DNA from: Marinobacter excellens HL-55
Lineage (GTDB): Bacteria; Pseudomonadota; Gammaproteobacteria; Pseudomonadales; Oleiphilaceae
Assembly (NCBI GenBank): GCA_001314845.1
Contig: LJZQ01000004.1
Location: forward strand, 160,885 to 224,884
DNA length: 64,000 nt
Direction of reading: 5' to 3'
Shown here piece by piece: positions 37,521 to 46,895 of this stretch. The translations under genes and the position numbers were made by a program. The notes under the pieces are model-generated. The model had not been told where the DNA came from and did not search any database. It saw only the letters and a program-made list of their open reading frames with translations. Position 1 is the first letter of the stretch. Every line of letters starts with the position of its first letter.

Positions 37521-40076
37521 GTGACTCTGATGATTCCGGCTAAATTACTGGCTCTGCTGCTTCTGTTTCTGACTTTGCCGCTGACCACTCAAGCGGCAAA
37601 CCACTCGTATATCCCGGAAATGGAATACCTCAGGCTGTCTACGGACACTCAGTTGACTCCGCAACAGGCGCTTGACTCGGATCGATGGCAGGCACTGCCG
37701 GAAACAACCCCCAACTTTGGCTACATCCGGGACCATATCTGGCTGCGTTTTCAGATCAGGCATCCGGAACTGATCACACTGCTTGAAATCAGCTACCCAC
37801 CACTGGATTACCTCGATTTCTACCTGATTCAGAACGAAACGATCATTCAACATGTCAGTACCGGCGATAAGCTGCCGTTTGCGGAGCGCCCGGTCAAACA
37901 CCCGCATTTTCTGTTCCCGTTCCAACTCGAACCCGATCAGCAATACCAGATACTGCTCAGAGTACAGACTGATGGTGCCATGCAAGTACCCCTGAAACTC
38001 TGGAACAGCCGCAGCCACTTTGAAAAGGCCTCCACTGAGAGTCAACTGCATGCGGGCTACTACGGCATTCTGATCACTGTTATCTGCTTCAACCTGTTTG
38101 TCTTTGTGGCACTGCGAGAGCAGGTCTATCTGCTGTACGTATTGTCTACCCTCGGCTACCTGATCCTGGTGGGCAGCCTGAACGGCATCACATACCAGTT
38201 GCTGTGGCCAGACCTGCCCGCCTTTCAGAACCGGGCCATGTTGCTGACCGTGCCTTTGGCCATGGTCTTCACGTTACTGTTCTCCCGATCCTTTCTAAAA
38301 CTCAGTCGGACAAGCCCCATTCTGGACCGGCTGATCCTGCTAACCATTGCGGTAAATCTTGTGGTCGCAGCAACAACCTTTGTGGTCGACTACAGTACCG
38401 GCAGTCGCCTGACCGTAGCTCTGGCCATTCCCAGCAGCCTGCTGCTGACCATTGTCGGACCGATACAGTGGGCCAGGGGCAACCCTCAGGCGATCTATTA
38501 CACACTGGCCTGGGGCGCGCTCACCCTGGGCAGCGCCATCACAGGGGCCAACAAATACGGCCTGATCCCCAACAACTTTATTACCGCCTATGGCATGCAG
38601 ATTGGCTCTGCCCTGGAAGCTATTTTACTGAGCCTGGCACTGGCGGTGCGCATTTACCGGGAACGACAGGACAAAGTTCTCGCCCGGGAAGCCGAACTGC
38701 GGGCTCTGGAGGCCCGGCGCACGGCCGAGCTCCGGCTAATGGACCAGGCACTGCATAACCCCCTGACCGGCCTCCCCAATCGCAGCAGTTTCGAGATGCG
38801 GCTGAGCGAATTGATGCAGACAAGTGGCCAAAAACGCTTTGGCATTGTGATCATTCACCTGAACAACCTGAATTCGGTTACCAAAACGCTAGGACACCGG
38901 AACAGTGATCGGATTCTGGAACTGGCATCGAAACACTTCAATGCGGTGATTCGTGATGTACCGGGCGCCCTTGCCATTGAGCAGTCTGACGTTCGCAAAT
39001 TTTACCTGGCCAGCCTGGAGCCCCAGACGTTCGCCTTTCTGGTCGATGCCAAACAGGCGGAGTCTGCCCACCGAACGGTACTACGCAGCATAGATGAAGT
39101 GCGCTACCCCATAGACTTTCTGGGCATGCAGGTGCCGCTCGCCCCACAGCTGGGAGTTGCCTTTTACCCCGATCACGGCACCGACGCCAGCACCCTGATC
39201 CGCCGCGCGGTCATTGCCGAAGGTTCTGAACGGGCACGGGAACGAGGCATTGCCTACTACAAGGCTACCCGGGATTCCTACAGTGCCGAACGACTGACCA
39301 TGGTCACCGAACTCCGGCACGCAATCGACAACCACGCTCTGGCACTCTATCTACAGCCCAAGCTCTCACTGAAAACAGGTAATATTGATGGCCTCGAAGC
39401 CTTGATCCGCTGGCCGGACCGGGACCAACCCGTACCGGCCGATGAGCTGATTGCGCTCGCTGAGCAAAGCGGCCTGATCAAACCTCTGACCCGCTGGGTA
39501 TTGCAGGAAGCGCTGGAGATGCGCGGCCGGTTACTGGAACTGGGCTTTGAAACCGGCATCGCCGTGAACATTTCCCCGAACAACCTGAGGGAGCCGGATT
39601 TTGCAGTGTTTGTTCAGCGCCTGATGCAGAGCTACCACGAGCATATTGGTGCGATCACCTTTGAGGTCACGGAGACCTCCATGATGCAGGACCCACGGAA
39701 CTCACTGAAAGCACTTAACGCCCTGAATGCTGCCGGCATTCCGCTAGCCATTGATGATTTCGGCTCTGGCTATTCGTCACTCTCGTACATCAAACAGTTG
39801 CCGGCCAATGAGATAAAAATTGATCGATCACTGATTACCGATCTGGCAGACCGCGAAGAGGATAGAGTCATCGTCCGTACCACCATCAATATGTGCCAAA
39901 GCCTGGGCTACAAGGTGGTGGCGGAAGGCGTGGAAGATAAGGCTACACTCAAACTGCTGAAAGAGATGGGCTGCGATCTGATCCAGGGTTATCTCCTGAC
40001 CAGACCGTTGCCGTTTAACGAGATGGTGAGCTGGCTATCTGATCAGCCCTGCCGTTCGCGGATCAGCGCCTCCTGA
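37521..40076 (+). CDS. 7TM-DISM sensor with degenerate GGDEF and EAL domain
   Basis: An 851-residue protein with a signal sequence, an extracytoplasmic beta-rich 7TMR-DISMED2-like domain (~30-170), seven membrane segments (~175-385), a short coiled coil, a GGDEF-like domain (PLTGLPNRSSFEMR) without a GGDEF loop, and a C-terminal EAL domain. The EAL catalytic set looks intact: LEALIRW, NISPNN, VTETSMM, AIDDFGSGYSS, IKIDRS and VAEGVED. It should therefore hydrolyse c-di-GMP, with the GGDEF relic as a regulator. Start is GTG 37521 or ATG 37530; neither has a clear ribosome-binding site. Its end overlaps convergent tesB by 34 bases. Confidence 0.92.
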   Translation: MTLMIPAKLLALLLLFLTLPLTTQAANHSYIPEMEYLRLSTDTQLTPQQALDSDRWQALPETTPNFGYIRDHIWLRFQIRHPELITLLEISYPPLDYLDFYLIQNETIIQHVSTGDKLPFAERPVKHPHFLFPFQLEPDQQYQILLRVQTDGAMQVPLKLWNSRSHFEKASTESQLHAGYYGILITVICFNLFVFVALREQVYLLYVLSTLGYLILVGSLNGITYQLLWPDLPAFQNRAMLLTVPLAMVFTLLFSRSFLKLSRTSPILDRLILLTIAVNLVVAATTFVVDYSTGSRLTVALAIPSSLLLTIVGPIQWARGNPQAIYYTLAWGALTLGSAITGANKYGLIPNNFITAYGMQIGSALEAILLSLALAVRIYRERQDKVLAREAELRALEARRTAELRLMDQALHNPLTGLPNRSSFEMRLSELMQTSGQKRFGIVIIHLNNLNSVTKTLGHRNSDRILELASKHFNAVIRDVPGALAIEQSDVRKFYLASLEPQTFAFLVDAKQAESAHRTVLRSIDEVRYPIDFLGMQVPLAPQLGVAFYPDHGTDASTLIRRAVIAEGSERARERGIAYYKATRDSYSAERLTMVTELRHAIDNHALALYLQPKLSLKTGNIDGLEALIRWPDRDQPVPADELIALAEQSGLIKPLTRWVLQEALEMRGRLLELGFETGIAVNISPNNLREPDFAVFVQRLMQSYHEHIGAITFEVTETSMMQDPRNSLKALNALNAAGIPLAIDDFGSGYSSLSYIKQLPANEIKIDRSLITDLADREEDRVIVRTTINMCQSLGYKVVAEGVEDKATLKLLKEMGCDLIQGYLLTRPLPFNEMVSWLSDQPCRSRISAS

Positions 40077-40903
40077 GTCGTCGAGGCCACCAGCACACCA
40101 TCCCGCGTAAAGAAATTACCTCGATTGAAGCCACGCCCGCCAGAGGCGCTGGGGCTGTCTTTGTCGTACAGCAGCCAGTCGTCCATCCTGAAATCCCGAT
40201 GAAACCAGATGGCATGATCAAGGCTGGCTACCTGCATGCCTTTGCTCATGAAGGTTCGCCCGTGCGGATTCAGGGATGTGCCCAGGAAGGTAAAATCGGA
40301 AGCGTAGGTCAACAGGCACTGATGCAACACCGGGTCATCCGGCAACGGCCCCATGGCACGAAACCAGTTCTGACGATGAGGTGGGCGCTTCTCTGGCTTG
40401 AACGGATTGACCGGATTGACGGGTCGGATTTCAATGGGACGATCCCGGGTCAGCAGATCGCGCAGGTGCTCCGGCACCTTCTCGGCAATCAGCTTGCCCC
40501 AGTCCTGCTCAGACTTGAGTGAATCCGGGTCTGGCGCCTCCGGCATCGCCAACTGATGATCCAGGCCCGATTCAGCAACCTGAAACGACATCGAGCCGGT
40601 CAGGATTTCCTTGCCATCCTGCCGGGCTATTACCCGCCGCACCGCAAAAGTGCCGCCATCACGGACCCGCTGCACCTCGTAATCAATCGGCATGCTGTGG
40701 TTGCCAGGACGCAGGAAATAAGCATGCAGTGAGTGGCACAAACGATTCTCCACCGTGCGACTGGCCGCCATCAGCGCCTGTCCCAGCACCTGACCGCCAA
40801 ACACATGGGGAAAACCCAGGTCTTCGCTCTCACCCTGAAAATGATCATCACCGATGGGGGATAAATCCAGCAACTCCACCAGCTTTCGGGTTACTTCACG
40901 CAT
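40043..40903 (-). CDS. tesB: acyl-CoA thioesterase II
   Basis: Hydrolyses acyl-CoA to fatty acid and CoA. The 286-residue chain forms a double hotdog: SEDLGFPHVFGGQVLGQALMA at the start (VFGGQV), LHAYFLRPGNHSMPIDYEV, and in the C-terminal half LTYASDFTFLGTSL and SLDHAIWFHRDFRMDDWLLY, where the catalytic Asp region lies. AGGAG precedes the ATG by six bases. It fits a lipid- and alkane-using cell. Confidence 0.93.
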   Translation of the reverse strand: MREVTRKLVELLDLSPIGDDHFQGESEDLGFPHVFGGQVLGQALMAASRTVENRLCHSLHAYFLRPGNHSMPIDYEVQRVRDGGTFAVRRVIARQDGKEILTGSMSFQVAESGLDHQLAMPEAPDPDSLKSEQDWGKLIAEKVPEHLRDLLTRDRPIEIRPVNPVNPFKPEKRPPHRQNWFRAMGPLPDDPVLHQCLLTYASDFTFLGTSLNPHGRTFMSKGMQVASLDHAIWFHRDFRMDDWLLYDKDSPSASGGRGFNRGNFFTRDGVLVASTTQEALIRERQG

Positions 40904-41025
40904 GCCTGCTCCTGTCGTTTGTTAGCTCACGAACGGGTTTTCTACCCCAGACAGGACAATTTGGCAACGACTACTGGTAAAGAAAGCGGAGAATCGGGGC
41001 CGTCTGGCCCCGAAGGCGAGCTACA

Positions 41026-42186
41026 TCAATCCTGATGGATGGGCGGGACTTCTTTCGCCAGAGTCTGTTTTTCAACCGCAAAACGACCTGTCACGGCAAA
41101 GCCAAGCGTTTCACCTGCTGACGAGATGAACAGTGCTTTGACGTCGGAGCCCTCCTGTTCGACTTGCCAGCTGCCCTCGGCACCGGCCGGCGGTGGGCAA
41201 ACTGCGGTCGGGCAGCAAGGTGTCTTGATCATGATCGGCATAGTGCCGTAGCGAACTTCTGTGCGCTCGCCTACCAAGGTTTTTGCCAACGCCCGGGCAC
41301 ACGCCATTAACGGCAATACGTAGAGCAACACCTGGCCATCCACCTCGGCACAATCGCCCAAGGCATAAACATCTGCGGCCGAAGTCTCCAAGGCACGGTT
41401 AACTTTGATGCCTTTGCCGGCATCAATACCCGCTGCCTTGGCAAGCTCCGTGCGCGGGCGTAGACCTACGGCTGAAACAACAAGGTCTGCCTCCAGCGTT
41501 TCGCCATTGGCAAGCGTCAGGCGGACCCCGGCGGCGCTGTTGTCTACCCGGTCCACGACCGTGCCCAAGTGAAACCGCACTCCCAACTCGGTCAGTTCGT
41601 GCTGCACAGCATGGGCGGCGGGTTCCAGCAAAAGGCTGGGCATCACGGCGGCATCCGGTGCGATCACGTCCACCTCATAGCCGCCATTACGCAGGTCGTT
41701 GGCAAACTCACAACCGATCAGACCAGCCCCCATAATGGCGACCCGCTTGCCGCCCTCCAGAGCCTTCCGGAAGGCCCGGTAGTCCATCAGATCATTGATG
41801 GAGTGAACACGCTCCAGACCATCCCCGGCCAGCGCAAGTCGAATCACATCCGCGCCCCAGGCCAGCACCAGCTTGCTGTAGCCCAACCGCTGATCACCCA
41901 GCACCAGTTCGTGGCGGTCGGCATCGATGCCAGTCACCGTTGTGAAGCTCCGTACCTCAACACCAAGTTGCTCGGCCATGGCGTCGGTGTTGGCCTGCGC
42001 CAGCCCCTCGGCGTCCTTGGCCTTGGTAAATCCGGTCGACAACATCGGCTTGGAATAGCTCACGCCGTCGTCCGCCGTCACCATCACGATCGGGATATCC
42101 TTGTCCAGCTTGCGGAACTCTCTTACCAGTGAGTACCCGGACAAGCCGGTACCCACAATCACAATCGGTGCCTGGTCGATCATCAT
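41026..42186 (-). CDS. rubB: rubredoxin-NAD(+) reductase
   Basis: A 386-residue FAD protein passing electrons from NAD(P)H to rubredoxin, which feeds AlkB-type alkane hydroxylases. The FAD Rossmann motif is VIVGTGLSGYSLVREF at the N-terminus, the NAD motif is VAIMGAGLIGCEFANDL, and the FAD ribityl-binding aspartate lies in VYALGDCAE. A C-terminal rubredoxin-binding domain follows. It is 12 bases after rubA in the same transcript. No alkB gene is in the window. Confidence 0.93.
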   Translation of the reverse strand: MMIDQAPIVIVGTGLSGYSLVREFRKLDKDIPIVMVTADDGVSYSKPMLSTGFTKAKDAEGLAQANTDAMAEQLGVEVRSFTTVTGIDADRHELVLGDQRLGYSKLVLAWGADVIRLALAGDGLERVHSINDLMDYRAFRKALEGGKRVAIMGAGLIGCEFANDLRNGGYEVDVIAPDAAVMPSLLLEPAAHAVQHELTELGVRFHLGTVVDRVDNSAAGVRLTLANGETLEADLVVSAVGLRPRTELAKAAGIDAGKGIKVNRALETSAADVYALGDCAEVDGQVLLYVLPLMACARALAKTLVGERTEVRYGTMPIMIKTPCCPTAVCPPPAGAEGSWQVEQEGSDVKALFISSAGETLGFAVTGRFAVEKQTLAKEVPPIHQD

Positions 42187-42198
42187 CGTGCTCCGTTA

Positions 42199-42366
42199 TC
42201 AGCTGATTTCGATCATCTCGAAGTCTTCTTTGCCAACGCCACAGTCCGGGCACACCCAATCTTCAGGCACGTCATCCCAGGTGGTTCCCGGCTCAATGCC
42301 GTCTTCCGGCCAGCCCTCGGCTTCGTCGTAAATCAAACCACAAACTACACACTGCCACTTCTTCAT
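42199..42366 (-). CDS. rubA: rubredoxin
   Basis: A 55-residue iron protein with the two CxxC knuckles, [19 protein letters not shown] and [13 protein letters not shown], binding one iron. It is the AlkG2/RubA type associated with alkane hydroxylation. GGAGAG stands six bases before the ATG. Confidence 0.97.
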   Translation of the reverse strand: MKKWQCVVCGLIYDEAEGWPEDGIEPGTTWDDVPEDWVCPDCGVGKEDFEMIEIS

Positions 42367-42466
42367 ACTTGCTCTCCGATAAGTGTTGGTCGAATATTAT
42401 TGTCTGACAATACAACAATCAAGCTTTGCTTTCAGAAATAGAAACTGCGCGACCAGTCCAAACGCT

Positions 42467-42577
42467 TTAAACAGCGGGCATAATACCTGCCACCTCGCCG
42501 TTGACCAATGCCATCATGGACGGGCAAGCCACGGGTTTTGTGCCAATAGCCATAATTACAGATGCATAGGTTGCCAT
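42467..42577 (-). CDS. possible 36-residue small protein or leader peptide
   Basis: ATG at 42577 follows GGGAGGGG by four bases, an unusually strong ribosome-binding site, and is followed by 36 codons (MATYASVIMAIGTKP...). It lies 100 bases upstream of rubA on the same strand. Nothing recognisable is encoded. It could be a small hydrophobic protein, a leader peptide or chance. Confidence 0.35.
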   Translation of the reverse strand: MATYASVIMAIGTKPVACPSMMALVNGEVAGIMPAV

Positions 42578-42643
42578 ACGCCCCTCCCTTCGGTGCGCCC
42601 TATTCGGTATAATAGGCCGCTTTACGACAGGATCCGAACCGTT

Positions 42644-43201
42644 ATGACCGATACCGTCGCCGAAATGAACCAGGTCATGGCCGAAGCCGACTGCCTGGTG
42701 AGTGAACCGCAGGTAAGCTCAGCCATCGACTCGCTGGCGCACGCCATTACCGATCGCCTCAAAGACTGCAACCCTCTCCTGTTTTGCGTCATGAACGGCG
42801 GCCTCATCCTGACCGGCCAACTGTTGACCCGGCTCAAATTTCCAGTGCAGGCCGAGTATCTGCATGCCACACGCTATCGTCAGGAAACCACCGGCGGCAT
42901 TCTGGAGTGGAAGCTTCAACCCGAGGCGGACATGAAAGATCGTACCGTCTTGATCGTCGACGACATCCTCGATGAAGGTACGACACTCTGCGCCATTGCG
43001 GATTACTGCCTCGCCCACGGTGCCCGCGAAGTGCTGACCGCTGTGCTGGTCGACAAGGATCACGGCCGAAAGGCCCGGCCGGGTCTGAAAGCGGATTTCA
43101 CCGGTCTTTACGTGGAAGATCGCTTCCTGTTCGGTTATGGCATGGACTACAAAGGCTACTGGCGCAACGCCCCCGGGATCTATGCCGTCAAAGGACTGTG
43201 A
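42644..43201 (+). CDS. hpt: hypoxanthine-guanine phosphoribosyltransferase
   Basis: Salvages hypoxanthine and guanine with PRPP. The 185-residue type I phosphoribosyltransferase has the PRPP loop TVLIVDDILDEGTTL and the flexible region YLHATRYRQETTGG. FLFGYGMDYKGYWRN is the C-terminal purine-binding part. A strong -10 box TATAAT is at 42608-42613 with no convincing -35 box. The ATG at 42644 is the only start that avoids a long unrelated leader. Confidence 0.92.
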   Translation: MTDTVAEMNQVMAEADCLVSEPQVSSAIDSLAHAITDRLKDCNPLLFCVMNGGLILTGQLLTRLKFPVQAEYLHATRYRQETTGGILEWKLQPEADMKDRTVLIVDDILDEGTTLCAIADYCLAHGAREVLTAVLVDKDHGRKARPGLKADFTGLYVEDRFLFGYGMDYKGYWRNAPGIYAVKGL

Positions 43202-43748
43202 CCGGAATCAGGATCTGACCATACCAGTCACGCACTGGTATCGCTCCCTGAGCGCCGCCGGGTTATACAATCCCGAGGTGCATGGCGCGGCCCGTTACTG
43301 GCTGCAGGTGGAAGGATCATTTACCCGCGCACTGCAGCAGCAGTGCCGGCACCGCTTTCATGTCGAGGTATGCACCGAAGGCTTTGGTGTGCCGTCAGCG
43401 GAGGAAGCCAGGCGACTCGGCCTGGCAGCCCGGCAACGGGCGTGGATCCGGGAGGTCCGATTGTGCGGCGATAGCCAACCCTGGGTGCTTGCCAGAACCA
43501 TCATCCCGCAGGCCTGCCTCGAAGGTAAAGGGCGTCGACTCCGCAACCTTGGCAACAAACCCCTGGGCGCTTACCTGTTCAGCAGCCCGGACTGGTTGCG
43601 CGGCCCACTGGAAACCGGCTTGTGTCAAACCACCCGGCCCCAGCAACCGCAACTGGCGCGCCGCTCGTTGTTCCATCGCGGCAAAGACGCCCTGATGGTC
43701 GGCGAATATCTGCTGCCAGCTCTCTACCACAACAAACACCGGCTTTAA
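43182..43748 (+). CDS. ubiC: chorismate pyruvate-lyase
   Basis: Converts chorismate to 4-hydroxybenzoate and pyruvate, the entry to ubiquinone. Matching stretches are [31 protein letters not shown] and [13 protein letters not shown], ending in FLPA-like YLLPALY. The start is uncertain: ATG 43182 overlaps hpt by 20 bases and gives 188 residues, ATG 43137 gives 203, and no good ribosome-binding site marks either. ubiA follows, so the two make the early ubiquinone steps together. Confidence 0.88.
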   Translation: MPSKDCDRNQDLTIPVTHWYRSLSAAGLYNPEVHGAARYWLQVEGSFTRALQQQCRHRFHVEVCTEGFGVPSAEEARRLGLAARQRAWIREVRLCGDSQPWVLARTIIPQACLEGKGRRLRNLGNKPLGAYLFSSPDWLRGPLETGLCQTTRPQQPQLARRSLFHRGKDALMVGEYLLPALYHNKHRL

Positions 43749-43801
43749 TCCTCACCACCACGCTGGCTATAATCTGCCCTGCCCCACGCACTCATCAACG
43801 G

Positions 43802-44698
43802 ATGATCCGAGCCATGCTGCAAAACGCTTTGCCAGAACACGTCCAGATCCGCCTGACTGACTACGCAAAACTGCTGCGAATCGATCGGCCTATCGGCACT
43901 CTGCTGCTGCTGTGGCCAACCTGGTGGGCGCTCTGGCTGGCTGGTGAGGGCAGCCCATCTATTGCCAACATCGTGATCTTCACCCTCGGCGTGTTCTTCA
44001 TGCGAGCGGCCGGCTGCGCCATCAACGACTTTGCCGACCGAGACCTGGATCGACACGTCAAACGCACCCAGGATCGTCCGCTGACGACGGGCCGCATCAA
44101 GGCCTGGGAAGCTCTGGCCCTGTTTAGCGGCCTGTGCCTGGTGTCGTTTCTGATGGTACTGCTGTTCACCAATCCGCTCACCCTGTACCTGTCGTTTGGT
44201 GGTGCCCTGCTGGCATTTATCTACCCGTTCATGAAGCGACACACCCATCTGCCACAGCTGTTCCTGGGCGCAGCCTTTTCCTGGGCCATACCCATGGCCT
44301 GGGCAGCCGAAGCCAATGCACTTACCCAGCTGACCTGGCTGCTGTTTACCGCCAACGTACTCTGGACCGTGGCCTACGACACCCTCTATGCGATGGTTGA
44401 CCGGGATGACGACGTCAAGATCGGCATCAAATCGACGGCCGTTCTGTTTGGTGAAGCCGATCGCGCCATCATTGGCGGGCTGCAAGCCATGGTCGTTGTG
44501 ATTCTGATTATGGTCGGCGACCAGGCCGAGCTGGGCAGTTTCTATTACCTGGGCGTTGCGACTATGGCGACGCTTTTTGTATACCAGCAGTATCTGGCCA
44601 GGGAACGCTCCCGGGAGGGCTGCTTCAAAGCCTTCCTCAACAATAACTGGGCGGGCTTTTCGGTTTTCGCCGGGCTGATACTGGATCTGATGATCTGA
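43802..44698 (+). CDS. ubiA: 4-hydroxybenzoate octaprenyltransferase
   Basis: An integral membrane prenyltransferase joining the polyprenyl chain to 4-hydroxybenzoate. The first Asp-rich motif is [16 protein letters not shown] and the second is [13 protein letters not shown], both as in E. coli UbiA, among about eight membrane segments. Length is 298 residues from ATG 43802, or 294 from ATG 43814, against 290 in E. coli. It lies 53 bases after ubiC. Confidence 0.94.
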   Translation: MIRAMLQNALPEHVQIRLTDYAKLLRIDRPIGTLLLLWPTWWALWLAGEGSPSIANIVIFTLGVFFMRAAGCAINDFADRDLDRHVKRTQDRPLTTGRIKAWEALALFSGLCLVSFLMVLLFTNPLTLYLSFGGALLAFIYPFMKRHTHLPQLFLGAAFSWAIPMAWAAEANALTQLTWLLFTANVLWTVAYDTLYAMVDRDDDVKIGIKSTAVLFGEADRAIIGGLQAMVVVILIMVGDQAELGSFYYLGVATMATLFVYQQYLARERSREGCFKAFLNNNWAGFSVFAGLILDLMI

Positions 44699-44716
44699 CG
44701 CCCAGACCCACGCCTT

Positions 44717-44734
44717 ATGTCATATACTTGTAAC
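44717..44734 (+). promoter_or_regulatory. Pho box upstream of phoB
   Basis: The 18 bases match the Pho consensus CTGTCATAWAWCTGTCAY at 14 positions, including the whole TGTCATA half. A -10-like TGTAAT (44745-44750) begins ten bases after its end, the spacing expected of a PhoB-activated promoter, so phoB-phoR are probably autoregulated. Confidence 0.65.
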
Positions 44735-44814
44735 AAAGACACGCTGTAATGGACCGGCAACAATAATCGGGGAGCAACACTGGGGCTCCTGGGGTCTGAC
44801 ACAGGTTAATGCTC

Positions 44815-45507
44815 ATGACTGGAAAAACTGTCCTGATCGTCGATGACGAAGCGGCCATTCGCGAAATGATCGCGGTCGCTCTCGAAATGGCGGACTACGA
44901 CTATATTGAGGCAGCGGATGCCCGCGAAGCCCATGCCCTGATTGTCGATAAACAACCGGATCTGATTCTGCTCGACTGGATGCTGCCAGGCACCAGTGGT
45001 GTAGAACTGGCCCGCCGCCTTAAGAAAGAAGAGGCCACCGCAGACATCCCCATCATCATGCTCACCGCGAAAGTGGAAGAAGACAACAAGATCCAGGGTC
45101 TTGAAGCGGGAGCGGATGATTACATCACCAAACCGTTCAGCCCGAGAGAGCTGGTCGCTCGCCTCAAGGCGGTGCTTCGTCGTGCCACGCCACCGGGCGT
45201 TGACAGCCCCATTGAAGTCGATGGCCTGACTCTGGATCCCATCGGTCATCGTGTTACCTCAGCCGAGGGCGCTCTGACCATGGGCCCGACAGAATACCGC
45301 CTGCTGCAGTTCTTCATGACCCATCAGGAGCGGGTGTACACTCGCTCACAATTGCTGGACCAGGTCTGGGGCGGCAATGTCTATGTCGAAGAACGTACGG
45401 TGGATGTGCATATTCGGCGATTGCGCAAGGCACTTGGCGACAAGTACGATCACCTGATCCAGACTGTCCGGGGTACCGGATACCGGTTTTCAACAAGGGC
45501 CGCCTGA
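44815..45507 (+). CDS. phoB: phosphate regulon response regulator PhoB
   Basis: A 230-residue OmpR-family regulator. The receiver domain has [14 protein letters not shown], the phosphoacceptor [13 protein letters not shown] and the lysine [10 protein letters not shown]. The winged-helix domain ends [20 protein letters not shown] and GTGYRF. The sequence is very close to Pseudomonas PhoB as I remember it. That protein starts at the equivalent of ATG 44815, so I prefer it over ATG 44809. phoR follows 52 bases later. Confidence 0.96.
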   Translation: MTGKTVLIVDDEAAIREMIAVALEMADYDYIEAADAREAHALIVDKQPDLILLDWMLPGTSGVELARRLKKEEATADIPIIMLTAKVEEDNKIQGLEAGADDYITKPFSPRELVARLKAVLRRATPPGVDSPIEVDGLTLDPIGHRVTSAEGALTMGPTEYRLLQFFMTHQERVYTRSQLLDQVWGGNVYVEERTVDVHIRRLRKALGDKYDHLIQTVRGTGYRFSTRAA

Positions 45508-45559
45508 GCCTTTCCGGCCACAACGCATCAGCGCCGGACACACAACAAGGCAGTATTTG

Positions 45560-46879
45560 ATGCAACACAACTGGTCACGTTATCTTCGCCTGATTCTTGT
45601 TGGCCTGGCGGGCACCACCCTGGTCGGCTTGTTTTTCGGCCAACCACTGCTGGGCCTGTTGCTCGGCCTGGCGATCTACCTGTGGTGGACTCTGGTACAG
45701 GCACGACGGCTGCATCAATGGCTGGCAAACCCAAGCGCGCCGGACGAACCTCCGCAAAGTGTCGGGCTTTGGGGTGACATCTTCGACAATTTGCACAAGG
45801 TACACCGGGCTCAGCTGCTGACCCAAGATCGCCTGCGTGCGCAAATTAACCGCGTGCAGGAATCCACCAATGCCATGCGTGATGGCGTAATCATGACCGA
45901 TGCCCGAGGGGCGATGGAGTGGTGGAACGGCTCGGCGGAATACCTGTTGGGATTCAAAACTGACAAAGATCGGGGCCAATACATCCACAACCTGATCCGC
46001 ACACCCGCCTTCAAAGCCTACTTTGATGCTCGCGATTACCGGGATCCGCTGGATATAAATTCGCCCACCAAACCGCACATTCATCTGCAGATTCAAATCA
46101 GCCTGTTCGGCGATGATGACCGCCTGATCGTGGCCAAAGATGTCACCCGCCTGTACCAACTGGAGCAGATGCGCAGAGATTTTGTCGGCAACGTGTCGCA
46201 CGAAATGCGAACACCGCTGACCGTGATCAGTGGTTACCTGGAAACGCTGGTCGATCACGCGGATGAACTGCCCCCCAAATGGCGACGAGCCATCAACACC
46301 ATGGCGGCCCAGTCGTCGCGGATGGAGGCACTGATTACCGATCTGATATTGCTATCCAAGATCGAGACCGGTGAACACACCCTGGACGACTCACTGACCG
46401 ATGTGGATGCTCTATTAACCCAGATTTGCCACGACGCACGAGCGCTCAGCGGCGACAAAATGCATCAGATCACAGTGCAGGTGAACGATCAGCGGCTGCT
46501 GAAAGGCGATGAAAGCCAGCTCCGAAGCGCCTTCTCAAACCTGATTTTCAACGCGGTGAAATACACCACGGCCAACGGCAGCATTAACGTCTCCTGGAGC
46601 ACCAATCGGGACGGCGCTCACCTGTCGGTCAAAGACAGCGGCATTGGCATCGATCCGATCCACATCCCCCGACTGACTGAGCGCTTTTACCGGGCCGATC
46701 CAAGCCGCCATCAAGACACCGGTGGCACCGGGCTGGGCCTGGCCATCGTCAAACACGTATTACTCAATCACGACGGGAATCTGGAAATCAAAAGCAGGAT
46801 CGGAGAAGGCAGCGAATTTATCTGCCACTTCCCCCGGGAACGCCTGGCCGAGCGAATACCGGAAACATCCGGCCACTGA
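45560..46879 (+). CDS. phoR: phosphate regulon sensor kinase PhoR
   Basis: A 439-residue histidine kinase: two close membrane segments (~10-45, with no large periplasmic domain, as usual for PhoR), a PAS domain (~95-200), the H-box NVSHEMRTPLTVISGYLE, and an ATPase domain with NLIFNAVKYT, DSGIGIDPIHI and GTGLGLAIVKHVL. It phosphorylates PhoB under phosphate limitation. The frame opens with TTG directly before the ATG; I use the ATG. Confidence 0.95.
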   Translation: MQHNWSRYLRLILVGLAGTTLVGLFFGQPLLGLLLGLAIYLWWTLVQARRLHQWLANPSAPDEPPQSVGLWGDIFDNLHKVHRAQLLTQDRLRAQINRVQESTNAMRDGVIMTDARGAMEWWNGSAEYLLGFKTDKDRGQYIHNLIRTPAFKAYFDARDYRDPLDINSPTKPHIHLQIQISLFGDDDRLIVAKDVTRLYQLEQMRRDFVGNVSHEMRTPLTVISGYLETLVDHADELPPKWRRAINTMAAQSSRMEALITDLILLSKIETGEHTLDDSLTDVDALLTQICHDARALSGDKMHQITVQVNDQRLLKGDESQLRSAFSNLIFNAVKYTTANGSINVSWSTNRDGAHLSVKDSGIGIDPIHIPRLTERFYRADPSRHQDTGGTGLGLAIVKHVLLNHDGNLEIKSRIGEGSEFICHFPRERLAERIPETSGH

Positions 46880-46895
46880 TCAATGGTGTCCAGGG

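Noticed and set aside
42383..42643. Upstream extension of hpt to 42383
   Set aside because: It would put ~87 unrelated residues before the conserved N-terminus and pass over the -10 box at 42608.
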